This document shows positions 16,954 through 25,728 of a DNA stretch of 32,880 nucleotides, one piece after another (position 1 is the stretch's first letter; the number at the start of each line of letters is the position of its first letter). Below the pieces are notes generated by a model, which saw only the letters and a program-made list of their open reading frames with translations, did not search any database and was not told where the DNA came from. Location: contig JBAUID010000079.1 of the NCBI GenBank assembly GCA_049680625.1, positions 1 to 32,880 of the forward strand. Reading direction: 5' to 3'. The DNA is from JAUIAI01 sp049680625 (GTDB lineage: Bacteria; Pseudomonadota; Gammaproteobacteria; Burkholderiales; Burkholderiaceae_E). A program made the translations under genes and the position numbers.

Positions 16954-17988
16954 TTACTTGGCGCTGTATTTCTTAATCGTGGCGCGCAAGTCCTCGAGCA
17001 TGGCTTTGCCATCCAAACCGGCCTTGTTTGCGGTGGCAATCCAGTCTTCGTTCATGAACGCAACTTTCTCGGCCCACTTGGCCACTTCATCTTCTGGCAG
17101 GGTGCTGACTTTGCCGTTTTTCTCGAGGCCAAATTTTTCACCCGCCATATCGGCACGGTCCCAGCCGGCACCCAGAGTTTTTGCGCCCGCAATACCGCCA
17201 AGATCTGCCAGTACCTTCTTGTGAGCATCTGACAAGCCGTCGTATTTCTTTCGGTTCATGATGACAGCAAATGGCGTCGTGTACAGACCGCCCGGTATTT
17301 TCAGATGATAGTCGAGTAGTTCACCCAGCCGGAAACCCTTAACCGCTTCAAAAGGGAACATGGCACCATCAGCCACGCCTTTCTGAATAGCCTGATAAGC
17401 CTGTGGTGCAGGCATCGCCACCGGGGTTGCGCCCAATGCTTCAGACATTCTTACCCCACCACCACCAACTCGCAACTTGACCCCTGCCAGGTCGGCAAGG
17501 TTTCTAATTTCTTTCTTGGTGTGAATGGAACCAGGACCGTGCACCATCATGGTAATGACTTTGACATCTTTGAACTCTTTGTCAAAGCCAACGTTGCGGT
17601 CATACCAGTCATACGTGGCCTGCGAGCCAATTTCAGCATTCGGCGAAATAAACGGCAGTTCGATGCCGCGCACAATTTCAAACGGCCCCGGCGTATAGGC
17701 AACCACGTGGTACGCCATGTCAGCAGCGCCGTCCCGGACCACGTCGTACTGGGCCGGAGGCTTGGCAATTGGTGCCGGGTCAAGCTTTATTTTCAGTGTA
17801 CCACCGGACGCTTTTTCGATCTGCGCAAACCAGACCTTCAGCGTGTCAGCGACCAGGTGGTGTTTTGGGGGCAGCCAGGTCGACATGCGTAGAGTAACGT
17901 TCTGAGCCATTGCGACTGAACTGCTGATGCCCAGTGCGAGAGTCGTGGCAGCCAGAAAGCCGCCTTTCAGGATGGACTGTCGTCCCAT
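16954..17988 (-). CDS. TRAP transporter periplasmic substrate-binding protein (DctP-type)
   Basis: A 344-residue binding protein with a signal peptide (MGRQSILKGGF, a hydrophobic core, then SVAMAQ near residue 28). DctP-family features include 'LRMSTWLPPKHHLVADTLKVWFAQIEKASGGTLKIKL', and 'LADLAGVKLRVGGGGVRMSEALGATPVAMPAPQAYQAIQKGVADGAMF', whose Arg normally grips the ligand carboxylate. The ATG at 17986-17988 has a GGAG site upstream; the frame continues open to 18018 without similarity. The DctP class mainly binds carboxylic acids. It heads the six-gene minus-strand string. Confidence 0.95.
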   Translation of the reverse strand: MGRQSILKGGFLAATTLALGISSSVAMAQNVTLRMSTWLPPKHHLVADTLKVWFAQIEKASGGTLKIKLDPAPIAKPPAQYDVVRDGAADMAYHVVAYTPGPFEIVRGIELPFISPNAEIGSQATYDWYDRNVGFDKEFKDVKVITMMVHGPGSIHTKKEIRNLADLAGVKLRVGGGGVRMSEALGATPVAMPAPQAYQAIQKGVADGAMFPFEAVKGFRLGELLDYHLKIPGGLYTTPFAVIMNRKKYDGLSDAHKKVLADLGGIAGAKTLGAGWDRADMAGEKFGLEKNGKVSTLPEDEVAKWAEKVAFMNEDWIATANKAGLDGKAMLEDLRATIKKYSAK

Positions 17989-18010
17989 AGAAGTCTCCGA
18001 TTCGTTGCAT

Positions 18011-18026
18011 GGCAGCAATAGCTGCC
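18011..18026 (-). promoter_or_regulatory. Short hairpin in the TRAP operon leader
   Basis: GGCAGC (18011-18016), a four-base loop AATA, and GCTGCC (18021-18026) form a perfect 6-bp stem 22 bases upstream of the binding-protein start. It is a leader structure of unknown role. A -10-like TAGAAT lies just upstream on the minus strand (18036-18041) without a clear -35. Confidence 0.35.
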
Positions 18027-18084
18027 GGAACGCGCATTCTATGACATCCCGCTAATCTTGTTTGCGTGAGCAAAGTGGCGGGCA

Positions 18085-19320
18085 TCAGCCATCGGTTACC
18101 ACCTTGCGTGCGACGGCGCCAATGGTGAGGCCTTGACAGAGAATGGAAAAAACCACGACACAATAGGTTAGTGTAAGAATTACCTCGCGCTCAGGTCCGG
18201 CTGGCAGCGACAGGGCCAGCGCCACCGATATGCCGCCACGCAACCCTCCCCAGGTCAGCACAGTTCCGGCCCCCTTGGGCAAGCGGAACAGCTTTGGCAT
18301 CAGGCTGACTGGTAGTCCGACCAGGGTGGCGCGTGCGACCATGGTGACAACGATAGCTGTAACCGCAGCCACCGCAATACTTTGATCGAAGTGCACAACC
18401 AGCACTTCGAGACCTATTAATACAAACAAGACCGCATTGAGAATTTCGTCCATCAATTCCCAGAACAAGTCGATGTGGTGGCGCGTGGTATCTGACATCG
18501 CCAGCTCACGGCCGTGATTACCAATTATTAAGCCAGCGACTACCATCGCCAGCGGCCCCGAGATATGCAAGCGGCTTGCCAGTGCGTAACCCCCCATGAC
18601 AGCAGCCAATGTAATCAGCACTTCCACCTGGTACTGGTCAATCGTTTGTAGCAGGTAAAACACGATGCCGCCAAGAACCAGGCCGTACACTATCCCGCCG
18701 CCGGCTTCCAGTGCGAGGGCATGAGCTACATGGGCAGCATCCGGTGTTTGCCCGCTGATCAGTACGCCGAGCAACAACGAGAAAATAACCACGCCAACGC
18801 CGTCATTAAACAGTGATTCGCCCGAGATCATCAGCTCCAGTTTTTTTGGCGCACCCGCCGATTTTAAAATACCCATTACGGCAATTGGGTCGGTGGGCGA
18901 AATCAGGGCACCAAACAGCAGACAATAGATCAGCGGCACCTGCGGCCCAACCCATCCGAGGATCAAGTACATCAGGCCACCGACCAAAAGTGTCGATAAG
19001 CTTGTACCAACTACCGCCAAAACCCCAATCTGCCAGCGGTAGGATTTCAGTTCACTAAGGTCAACATGCAGGGCACCGGCAAACAGGAGCAACGACAACA
19101 TGCCCTGCATTAACACATCAGAAAAATCTATCGACTTAAGAAAGTCGTCTGCATACTGCCGTGTGTGTGCCAACCCCAGCGCATCAACCGCCAGCAACAT
19201 CAGCGACAACACCAGGGCGGCAACCATGACGCCAATGGTGGTCGGCAGGCCAACAAAGCGATGGTTGATATAGGCAAGGACTGCGGTAACAGCCAGGGTG
19301 ACGGCAGCAATTTCCAGCAT
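18085..19320 (-). CDS. Na+/H+ antiporter of the CPA1 (NhaP-like) family
   Basis: A 411-residue membrane protein with about 12 helices. It exchanges Na+ (or another monovalent cation) for protons at the inner membrane. The CPA1 signatures are SPTDPIAV at 141-148 and SGESLFNDGVGVVIF at 166-180, holding the transport-critical Asn172-Asp173 pair. A family-typical 'LTWGGLRGGISVALALSLP' lies in the C-terminal third. There is no long cytosolic C-terminal regulatory tail. It lies 96 bases upstream of the TRAP operon on the same strand and is divergent from the gluconolactonase-like gene. A Na+-gradient link with TRAP uptake is plausible but unproven. Confidence 0.93.
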   Translation of the reverse strand: MLEIAAVTLAVTAVLAYINHRFVGLPTTIGVMVAALVLSLMLLAVDALGLAHTRQYADDFLKSIDFSDVLMQGMLSLLLFAGALHVDLSELKSYRWQIGVLAVVGTSLSTLLVGGLMYLILGWVGPQVPLIYCLLFGALISPTDPIAVMGILKSAGAPKKLELMISGESLFNDGVGVVIFSLLLGVLISGQTPDAAHVAHALALEAGGGIVYGLVLGGIVFYLLQTIDQYQVEVLITLAAVMGGYALASRLHISGPLAMVVAGLIIGNHGRELAMSDTTRHHIDLFWELMDEILNAVLFVLIGLEVLVVHFDQSIAVAAVTAIVVTMVARATLVGLPVSLMPKLFRLPKGAGTVLTWGGLRGGISVALALSLPAGPEREVILTLTYCVVVFSILCQGLTIGAVARKVVTDG

Positions 19321-19639
19321 CAGTTGATCAACGTTTAATTGTAGGCGGGCTTCTGGTGACAGAATCGGATGCCCGGGATGCCTGTATCGTATCGTTCAAT
19401 ACCGGGCGCACCGTCCAACTGACGCCTGCACAAGACATTCCACGCAAATTGGCTCGAAACCCCAGGGTTTGAAGCCCCCTGACTTGAAGCCCTGCGCCGC
19501 ACATTGTCCAAGGTATAGCCGACTTGCGACAATTGTCGCAGGTCGGCGCTATTGTGTCGCTGTACGCCGAGGCGCAGACTATGGTTGGCGATGCGGATCC
19601 ACCGCACCGTTCAGACAACAATAAGCCAGGAGAGAAAAT
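19321..19639. promoter_or_regulatory. Divergent intergenic region between antiporter and gluconolactonase-like gene
   Basis: This 319-base gap holds no convincing gene. It contains the large palindrome annotated separately and a short direct repeat of TTGAAGCCC around 19465-19495. An open frame on the minus strand (to 19663) lacks family features and overlaps the palindrome. Confidence 0.6.
19518..19547. promoter_or_regulatory. 30-bp near-perfect palindrome, probable operator
   Basis: Bases 19518-19547 read GCCGAC, T, TGCGACAATTGTCGCA, G, GTCGGC. The central 16 bases are a perfect palindrome. The outer six on each side pair as well, with one mismatched pair between. The site lies about 95 bases upstream of the gluconolactonase-like start. 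Its size and symmetry fit a dimeric regulator, for example of GntR, LacI or IclR type, or a strong transcript hairpin. Confidence 0.65.
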
Positions 19640-20785
19640 ATGCCACATGTATCCCAGCATCAACTCATTGACCTGACCGACGATTTACCTGTCGATGCGT
19701 CGCCAAAACTGAAAGAGCGACGGCGATTTTTTCAGCAGGCCGGCATGGCGGCGTTTGCAGCCAGTTCAAGTGCCAGCGCATTTGCCCAGACCATGGATCG
19801 ATACGATCCGTCAGCACCGCCGGTTCGATACCCGGAACCCGATGTGATTTCTCTGGACAAACGATTTAAGTACAAGCTTGGTAACACGCCGATTCTGCGT
19901 TTGTATCGCGGCACGATGTGGGCTGAAGGGCCCGCCTGGAACGGGGTCGGTCGTTACCTGGTATGGAGCGATATTCCTAACGATGAAATCCTTCGCTGGA
20001 GCGAGGAGGACGGACACATTGGCCGCCGTTTCCGTTTTCCGTCGGGTAATTCCAATGGCAACACTTTTGATTTTCAGGGGCGGCACATTTCGTTTTGTCA
20101 CGGCACCCGACGCGTGATTCGATATGAAAACGATGGCTCAGTTACAGTTTTGGCGGACAAGGCCAACGGCAAAGAGTTCAATGCACCAAATGACGGGGCG
20201 GTTCATCCTGACGGTTGGCTGATGTTTACCGATCCGGGATACGGCGGCTTGATGAACTATGAGGGGCACCGACTGCCAAGCAGCAAAACCAGTCCACAGC
20301 CAAACCAGAAAGAAGCCATATACCGGGTAGACGAACCAGGTAACGTGGTGAAAGTTGCGGACGAACCGTTTAAACCCAACGGATTGTGTTTTTCGCCGGA
20401 TTACAAAAAATGTTACGTCGCGGACACTGGTGTTTCACATTACCCCGAAGCCAAGAGTGTCATCTGGGTTTACGACGTTGATGGTAAAGAGCTGCGCAAC
20501 GGTCGGGTCTTTGCCAGTATGGAATTCAATGGCAAAACTGGTTTTGCCGACGGTATCCGCTGCGACGAAGACGGCAATATTTGGGCCGGTATGGGTTGGG
20601 TCGGCGAGGGTTATGACGGTGTTCATGTGTTCCACCCGGACGGCACGCGAATTGGTCACATCAAGATGCCGGAAATCATTTCCAACGTCTGCTTTGGCGG
20701 CACAAAACGTAACCGCTTGTTCATGACCGGCAGCCAGTCGCTGTACGCGGTTTATGTAGAAACCAAGGGTGGTACCCTGACTTGA
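19640..20785 (+). CDS. Exported SMP-30/gluconolactonase-like protein
   Basis: A 381-residue six-bladed beta-propeller of the SMP-30/gluconolaconase/LRE family, which hydrolyses sugar lactones using one divalent metal. Metal-site candidates are the Glu in AEGPAWN, the Asn in EFNAPNDGAVHPDG, and the Asp in FADGIRCDEDGNIWAG. Residues 27-50 (RRRFFQ, then a hydrophobic Ala-rich stretch ending AFAQ) form a twin-arginine-type signal with a long polar N-region, so it is probably exported folded. It faces a sugar-acid dehydratase gene only ten bases away, which supports a role in aldonate or uronate breakdown. Confidence 0.9.
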   Translation: MPHVSQHQLIDLTDDLPVDASPKLKERRRFFQQAGMAAFAASSSASAFAQTMDRYDPSAPPVRYPEPDVISLDKRFKYKLGNTPILRLYRGTMWAEGPAWNGVGRYLVWSDIPNDEILRWSEEDGHIGRRFRFPSGNSNGNTFDFQGRHISFCHGTRRVIRYENDGSVTVLADKANGKEFNAPNDGAVHPDGWLMFTDPGYGGLMNYEGHRLPSSKTSPQPNQKEAIYRVDEPGNVVKVADEPFKPNGLCFSPDYKKCYVADTGVSHYPEAKSVIWVYDVDGKELRNGRVFASMEFNGKTGFADGIRCDEDGNIWAGMGWVGEGYDGVHVFHPDGTRIGHIKMPEIISNVCFGGTKRNRLFMTGSQSLYAVYVETKGGTLT

Positions 20786-20795
20786 GCCTTGACGG

Positions 20796-22358
20796 TTAAC
20801 CCATGATGCCTATCTGCCACGGGACAAACTCATGGTCGCCCAGCCCCAGTTCTTCGCTGCGCGACGGTTGTCCCGAGGCAGTGCGCAACATCAGCTCAAA
20901 AATTTTCTGGCCCATGGTATCGATGGTTTCGATACCATCGAGAACGGCGCCGCAGTTGATGTCCATATCTTCGGTAAGGCGTTCATACATCGGGGTATTT
21001 GTGGCCAGCTTCAGCGATGGCACGGGTTTGGCGCCAAACATTGAGCCACGCCCGGTAGTGAAAGCAATCAGGTTGGCGCCACCGGCTATTTGCCCGGTAG
21101 CGGACACCGGGTCGTAACCAGGGGTGTCCATAAATACCAGCCCCGGGGTTTTGACTTCCTGGGCGTATTCGTAAACAGCCATCAATGGGCCGGTGCCGCC
21201 TTTCATCGACGAACCCAGGGATTTTTCGAGAATGTTCGCAAGGCCGCCCGCGTGGTTGCCAGGGCTGACAACACCGTTAATCTGGACGTCGCGCCCAACC
21301 GCGTAAATGTCTTTCCACCACTTAATGCGTTCAACAAGGTGTTGGCCGATTGCCGGCGTCGCGGCCCGCCGGGTGAGGGTATGTTCAACTCCGTAGATTT
21401 CCGGGGTCTCCGACAAGATGGCCGTGCCGCCATGTCGAGCCAGGATATCAACGGCTGCACCGAGGGCCGGATTGGCAGTAATTGATGAAAATCCGTCCGA
21501 GCCACCGCACTGCAAACCAACCATCAGGTGTTTTGCCGAGACTGGTTCGCGCTTCACTTTGTTGGCTTCGGGCAGCAAGGCCTGGACAGCTTCGATGCAG
21601 GCTGCAATGGTCTTTCGTGTGCCCCCTTCATCTTGCATGACAAAAGTTTTCAGGCGTGCGCCCGTTTGCAGCTGGGTTTCACTTAACAGGCTCGAGACCT
21701 GGTTGCGTTCACAACCCAGGCCGACAACCAGGGCGGCAGCCAGGTTCGGGTGGCAGGCGTAGCCGGCCATGGTCCGGCGCAATAAATCCATTGGCTCGCC
21801 GGCTCGTTCCATGCCGCAGCCCAGGACGTGTGAGAAAGCAACCACGCCGTCGATATTCGGGTAGTCGGCCAGCCGCTCCGCTGTGAAGTATTCGGCAACC
21901 TTATGGACAACGGTTGCTGAACAGTTCACGGTTGACATCACGCCAATAAAGTTGCGGGTGGCGATCTGGCCATTCTCACGCACGATGCCGTCAAAAGTCG
22001 CTTGTTGGGCTGCGGGAACGTAATCTACCGGCTTAAATTCAGTCGCGTGCGCATAGTCGCGCTCAAACTCCTGAAAAGCAATGTTGTGGCTGTGAACCAG
22101 GGTGCCGGGTTTGATGTCAGCAGTCGCAAATCCAATCACTACGTTGTACTTGCGAACCGGGTCTCCCTTGGCGATTGCCCTGGCCGCAATTTTATAACCG
22201 GCGGGAATTTGGCTTCGGCTGGTGATGTCGGGGCCAGAGGGATTGCTGCCTGGCAGTTTTGTGCCGATCGCAATGTCGGTGCGGGCGACCCAGATATTGT
22301 CTTCGGGATGCAGGGCAATGGCAGGCCCTTGTAATTGTTTACTGTTAGTCTCGATCAT
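20796..22358 (-). CDS. Altronate/galactarate dehydratase family protein (UxaA/GarD)
   Basis: A 520-residue dehydratase of the UxaA/GarD family. These enzymes remove water from sugar acids such as altronate or galactarate, giving 2-keto-3-deoxy products. An SAF-type N-terminal domain (about 1-90) is fused to the catalytic part in one chain. Family blocks are 'ATRNFIGVMSTVNCSATVV', 'CGMERAGEPMDLLRRTMAGYACHPNLAAALVVGLGCE', 'VGLQCGGSDGFSSITANPALG', 'KGGTGPLMAVYEYAQ' and 'FTTGRGSMFGAKPVPSLK'. The exact substrate cannot be told. No Shine-Dalgarno precedes the ATG; a heptamer repeat occupies that position. Confidence 0.92.
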   Translation of the reverse strand: MIETNSKQLQGPAIALHPEDNIWVARTDIAIGTKLPGSNPSGPDITSRSQIPAGYKIAARAIAKGDPVRKYNVVIGFATADIKPGTLVHSHNIAFQEFERDYAHATEFKPVDYVPAAQQATFDGIVRENGQIATRNFIGVMSTVNCSATVVHKVAEYFTAERLADYPNIDGVVAFSHVLGCGMERAGEPMDLLRRTMAGYACHPNLAAALVVGLGCERNQVSSLLSETQLQTGARLKTFVMQDEGGTRKTIAACIEAVQALLPEANKVKREPVSAKHLMVGLQCGGSDGFSSITANPALGAAVDILARHGGTAILSETPEIYGVEHTLTRRAATPAIGQHLVERIKWWKDIYAVGRDVQINGVVSPGNHAGGLANILEKSLGSSMKGGTGPLMAVYEYAQEVKTPGLVFMDTPGYDPVSATGQIAGGANLIAFTTGRGSMFGAKPVPSLKLATNTPMYERLTEDMDINCGAVLDGIETIDTMGQKIFELMLRTASGQPSRSEELGLGDHEFVPWQIGIMG

Positions 22359-22359
22359 T

Positions 22360-22410
22360 GTCGTTTGTCGTTTGGCGTTTGGTGTTTGGTGTTTGGCGTT
22401 TGGCGTTTGG
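22360..22410. repeat. Heptanucleotide tandem repeat at the uxaA-like start codon
   Basis: Seven copies of a 7-base unit run from 22360 to 22408 (GTCGTTT twice, GGCGTTT, GGTGTTT twice, GGCGTTT twice), with two further bases. On the minus strand this is an A- and C-rich AAACGCC-type array ending two bases before the dehydratase ATG at 22358, filling the usual ribosome-binding and spacer region. The rest of the gap to the next gene (22411-22535) shows nothing further. Confidence 0.95.
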
Positions 22411-22535
22411 AATTGTGGTTCAGGATCGGCTGCTGGTATCAGCGATGAAATCAGGCACTTAGTGTACGCGCAGCAGGTAGCGTAGGCGACATGTTGTCAT
22501 CGGCGTGGCGTCAGGTGCGACACCAGGCCTTGCGT

Positions 22536-23294
22536 TCAGAAACGCTCGTTAGCACCCAGATAACGCCATTGCCCGACTGGCAGGCGGCCAAGGGCAACAC
22601 TGCCGACGCGAATTCGCTTCAAGCCAACCACCGTCAGCCCAACTTGTTCACACATTCGGCGAATCTGGCGCTTGCGTCCTTCGCGCAGAACAAAACGCAA
22701 CTGATGTTCGTTCTGCCACGAAACTTTGGCCGGTTTCAGTTCGCGTCCGTCAAGGCTCAAGCCGCGCTGCAAGCGTGCCATACCGGCTTCATTGAGCTCT
22801 CCGGTCACCCGGACCAGGTATTCTTTTTCCACTGACGAATCGTTACCGATCAAATGCCTGGCGATTCGACCGTCCTGGGTCATGATCAGCAAGCCGGTTG
22901 AGTCGATGTCCAGTCGCCCGGCCGTGGCCAGGCCTTTTCGCTGGCTGGGTACAAAGCGGTGCTGGCTGTGATCTTGATCCCATTGGTTGGCCGCATCAAT
23001 CAAGACAATGGCCGGTTCGTGACCGTCTTCGGGCTGACCCGACACGTAGCCGACAGGTTTGTTTAGCAAAATGGTGACCGACTGGGACTGAAACTGTTCC
23101 GCCGCCTTGTCCACTTCAATAGTGTCTTCGCGGGTGACTCTGGTGCCCAGGACATCAATGACTTCGCCGTTCACGCGAACCCAGCCGTTTTGAATCCATT
23201 GCTCAGCTTCCCGCCGTGAACACAACCCCAGTTCACTGAGGCGTTTGGACAGACGGGGGCGGTTCGAATCTGGCTTGTACGGTTCGGACATCAC
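22536..23294 (-). CDS. rRNA pseudouridine synthase, RsuA/RluB/E/F family
   Basis: A 252-residue enzyme that converts a specific rRNA uridine to pseudouridine. The N-terminal S4 RNA-binding domain (RLSKRLSELGLCSRREAEQW) is followed by the catalytic domain, with Asp in GRLDIDSTGLLIMT. 'LREGRKRQIRRMCEQVGLTVVGLKRIRVG' near the C-terminus is the family end block. Overall it is most like RluF, but the target base cannot be assigned by eye. The ATG at 23292-23294 is followed at once by another ATG. Confidence 0.93.
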   Translation of the reverse strand: MMSEPYKPDSNRPRLSKRLSELGLCSRREAEQWIQNGWVRVNGEVIDVLGTRVTREDTIEVDKAAEQFQSQSVTILLNKPVGYVSGQPEDGHEPAIVLIDAANQWDQDHSQHRFVPSQRKGLATAGRLDIDSTGLLIMTQDGRIARHLIGNDSSVEKEYLVRVTGELNEAGMARLQRGLSLDGRELKPAKVSWQNEHQLRFVLREGRKRQIRRMCEQVGLTVVGLKRIRVGSVALGRLPVGQWRYLGANERF

Positions 23295-23406
23295 GATTTA
23301 CCAAGAGTGGGGCCGCAGTGTAACTTGTAACTGATTGGCCCGGATGAAAACCGGGTGGAATGAGGAATGACGAGACGGAATGGGGAATACCGCCTGACGA
23401 CGCGGA

Positions 23407-25728
23407 TCAGGCGCGTGGCAGGGTCACCTGAAATTCGGCACCCGGTGATTTGTTAACAACATCAATTTTGCCGTGCATTGCCCGCACCAACTGGCTGACC
23501 AGCGCCAGGCCAATGCCTGTTCCCACGGTTTCCCGGGTCAGTTCCGTTTCTGCGCGGTAAAACAACTGGAAAATTTTCCGGATCTGATCTTCGGCAATGC
23601 CCGGTCCGTAGTCGCGTACCGTGAAGCGGAACTGGCGGTCATGCCGCGATACGCTGATCTCCAGGTGACGGTTTTCCGATTTTGCAGAAAACTTCAGTGC
23701 GTTGTCGATCAGGTTAATCACTACCTGGACGAACAGGTCCGGGTCCATCAGTATTTTGGTTTCGCTGTCCGGCTCAGTTGACGGTGTTTCGGTGTAGTCT
23801 TTGATTGTCACGGTAAAGCCAGCCCGGGCGATGGTGGCCGCCGTGCGCGAACGAATCATGTCCATCGCCTGTGCCGGCGAAATGGCTTGCCGCTGCACTT
23901 CAACGTCATTGCGGTTCATGCGCGCCAGTTGCAATACGTTGTCGATCAACCGTGACAGACGCTCACTTTCATCATGAATAAAGTCGTAGTAGATCGCTTT
24001 TTTCTCCTCGCTTGCCCATCCTTCGCGCAACATTTCCCCGTACATGCGGATCGATGTCAGCGGGGTTTTGAGTTCGTGGCTGACAGCAGCGACAAAGTCC
24101 TGTTGCTGACTGGCCAGTTCGAGCCGCCGCTTACCCAGGCGATACAACCCGTACAAGCCGGTGCCCAGTACGGTTGCGAGGAGTATGCCCATCCAGGTGA
24201 TCAGGTTCGAGCCGGCATTGGTGGGTAATTCTCTGACGCTAAATACCAGGCGCAGATTATTAAAGGGTTCACTCAGGGCCGATTCATATAAGACAGTGCC
24301 ACGCAACGCCCCTGGGTCCGATTTGAGGCTGCCTGCCACCCGGCTGGCGGCGTATTGCGCGTCACCCGTGCCGGAAATCGTTGTCAGTACACTGGCGCCG
24401 AAGGCAACAGTCAGATCACTGATTGGTGCCATACTTGAACTGGCAAACCCCGGCCGAAACATATCCAGTACAAACTGGTCTGCGTCAATTAGTAAACCCT
24501 GCACCAATCGTTTACCCTGGAACCAGGCTTTGCGGTACAAGACAAATTGTCCGCTATTCAGGCGGCTCAACGCAAACGGATCAACCTCATTTTCAAACGC
24601 CGTGACGATGTTCTCGGCGGTTGTCATTTTGGCACCGGCCGATAGCGCCGCGCCCGCTGCTGCTGTCGGGCTGCGCTTGGCGTCGGACGAGCGCAGGGAG
24701 CTTGAACGTTTAGCCGGTGAGAGCCTGGCTGCGCTGCTGCTCTCGCTGGGCGGGACTGATGTTGGTTCAGCCTGCGATGCCGTTGCTAACGCTGGTGATG
24801 CTTCGTTGGCTGCGGTAGTCGCGGATCCCGAACTTGTCGCGGATGATGCAGCCTCGGGTTTCTTATCGCGTCGGGCAGCCCGTTGGCGCAGAGACTGATC
24901 AAGGTTTAACTCGTCAAGTTTGCGCAACTCACCACGACTTTTTGAAACGCCAATCGTCTGTGATGCCGATTCACGGGACAGGCGGTCAAAATTAGAAGAT
25001 CTTGGTGCCTCGCGCGCCCGGTCTGAGGCGGCTGGCGTAGCGGGTGGTGGGCGCCCCGTGGTATTCGGCCTGCTTGCTGGCGGTGGTGGGGCGGTTGATT
25101 CGAGTTGGGTTGATTCTTTTTTTGCCGGGTCAGCATTGGAACGTTTGCCGGCACCGGCAGCATCGGCCGCGCGAGCAATTTTGTCGTCGCTTAGTGCTGC
25201 TGGCGCTGGCACTGTTGAATGCCGTGACCGTGCAGCCGGCGTCACTAATTCATTATCGCTGAGAATCTGCAGGATCTGATCTCTCAGTCGCTGACGAAGA
25301 ATTATCTCCGCTGGCGCGATGGTAACGAGGTCTTGTGGCTTGTCGGGCAGCAGTGGGGATGAGAACTCACCCCGTGAATCCACCTGAAAATAGCCAATCG
25401 TGCCGGGTATCTCGGCAATGACCGGGTAAGCGGCCAGCGGTGAGCGCAACTGGTAATTACTACCGGGACTGTTGGCGACGGCGTAAAACGAGTAGTCAGT
25501 GAACAAACGGCTCGATTCACGACGCGCACGCCGGCTCAAGTCGGCATCAATGCGGGTGGACAGCTCACTGGCCAGGCCGCGGTATTGGTACACGGCCTGC
25601 CATTTCAGTTGTTCAAGTGACTTTGCCACCAGAATGGCAGTTGGCACAGCGAGTGCCAGGAAAAATGCAATCAATATCCAGCGCAGTCTCTTTTTATCCG
25701 GGACTAATTGCGAGCCGCTAATGCTCAT
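23407..25728 (-). CDS. Sensor histidine kinase with a long low-complexity periplasmic insert
   Basis: A 773-residue membrane kinase that signals to the response regulator encoded just upstream. TM1 spans about 15-37 and TM2 about 509-529. The phosphoacceptor His551 sits in FVAAVSHELKTPLTSIRMYGE. The ATPase has N-box NLIDNALKFSA, G1 YGPGIAE, F-box and G2 GTGIGLALV. Only about a dozen residues join TM2 to the dimerisation helix, so no HAMP domain is present. Between the membrane spans, roughly 160-390 is Ala/Ser/Pro/Thr-rich and charged, apparently disordered, set within a sensor region that resumes at 'VTAFENEVDPFAL'. The start overlaps the regulator stop (ATGA). Confidence 0.93.
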   Translation of the reverse strand: MSISGSQLVPDKKRLRWILIAFFLALAVPTAILVAKSLEQLKWQAVYQYRGLASELSTRIDADLSRRARRESSRLFTDYSFYAVANSPGSNYQLRSPLAAYPVIAEIPGTIGYFQVDSRGEFSSPLLPDKPQDLVTIAPAEIILRQRLRDQILQILSDNELVTPAARSRHSTVPAPAALSDDKIARAADAAGAGKRSNADPAKKESTQLESTAPPPPASRPNTTGRPPPATPAASDRAREAPRSSNFDRLSRESASQTIGVSKSRGELRKLDELNLDQSLRQRAARRDKKPEAASSATSSGSATTAANEASPALATASQAEPTSVPPSESSSAARLSPAKRSSSLRSSDAKRSPTAAAGAALSAGAKMTTAENIVTAFENEVDPFALSRLNSGQFVLYRKAWFQGKRLVQGLLIDADQFVLDMFRPGFASSSMAPISDLTVAFGASVLTTISGTGDAQYAASRVAGSLKSDPGALRGTVLYESALSEPFNNLRLVFSVRELPTNAGSNLITWMGILLATVLGTGLYGLYRLGKRRLELASQQQDFVAAVSHELKTPLTSIRMYGEMLREGWASEEKKAIYYDFIHDESERLSRLIDNVLQLARMNRNDVEVQRQAISPAQAMDMIRSRTAATIARAGFTVTIKDYTETPSTEPDSETKILMDPDLFVQVVINLIDNALKFSAKSENRHLEISVSRHDRQFRFTVRDYGPGIAEDQIRKIFQLFYRAETELTRETVGTGIGLALVSQLVRAMHGKIDVVNKSPGAEFQVTLPRA

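Noticed and set aside
19328..19663. Minus-strand open frame in the antiporter-gluconolactonase gap
   Set aside because: It has no recognisable domain, overlaps the large palindrome, and runs into the divergent gene's start.
22360..22410. Repeat array considered as CRISPR
   Set aside because: The units are seven bases with no spacers, so it is a simple tandem repeat.
23261..23270. GGTTCGAATC, resembling a tRNA T-loop
   Set aside because: It lies inside the coding region of the pseudouridine synthase, with no acceptor or anticodon stem around it.
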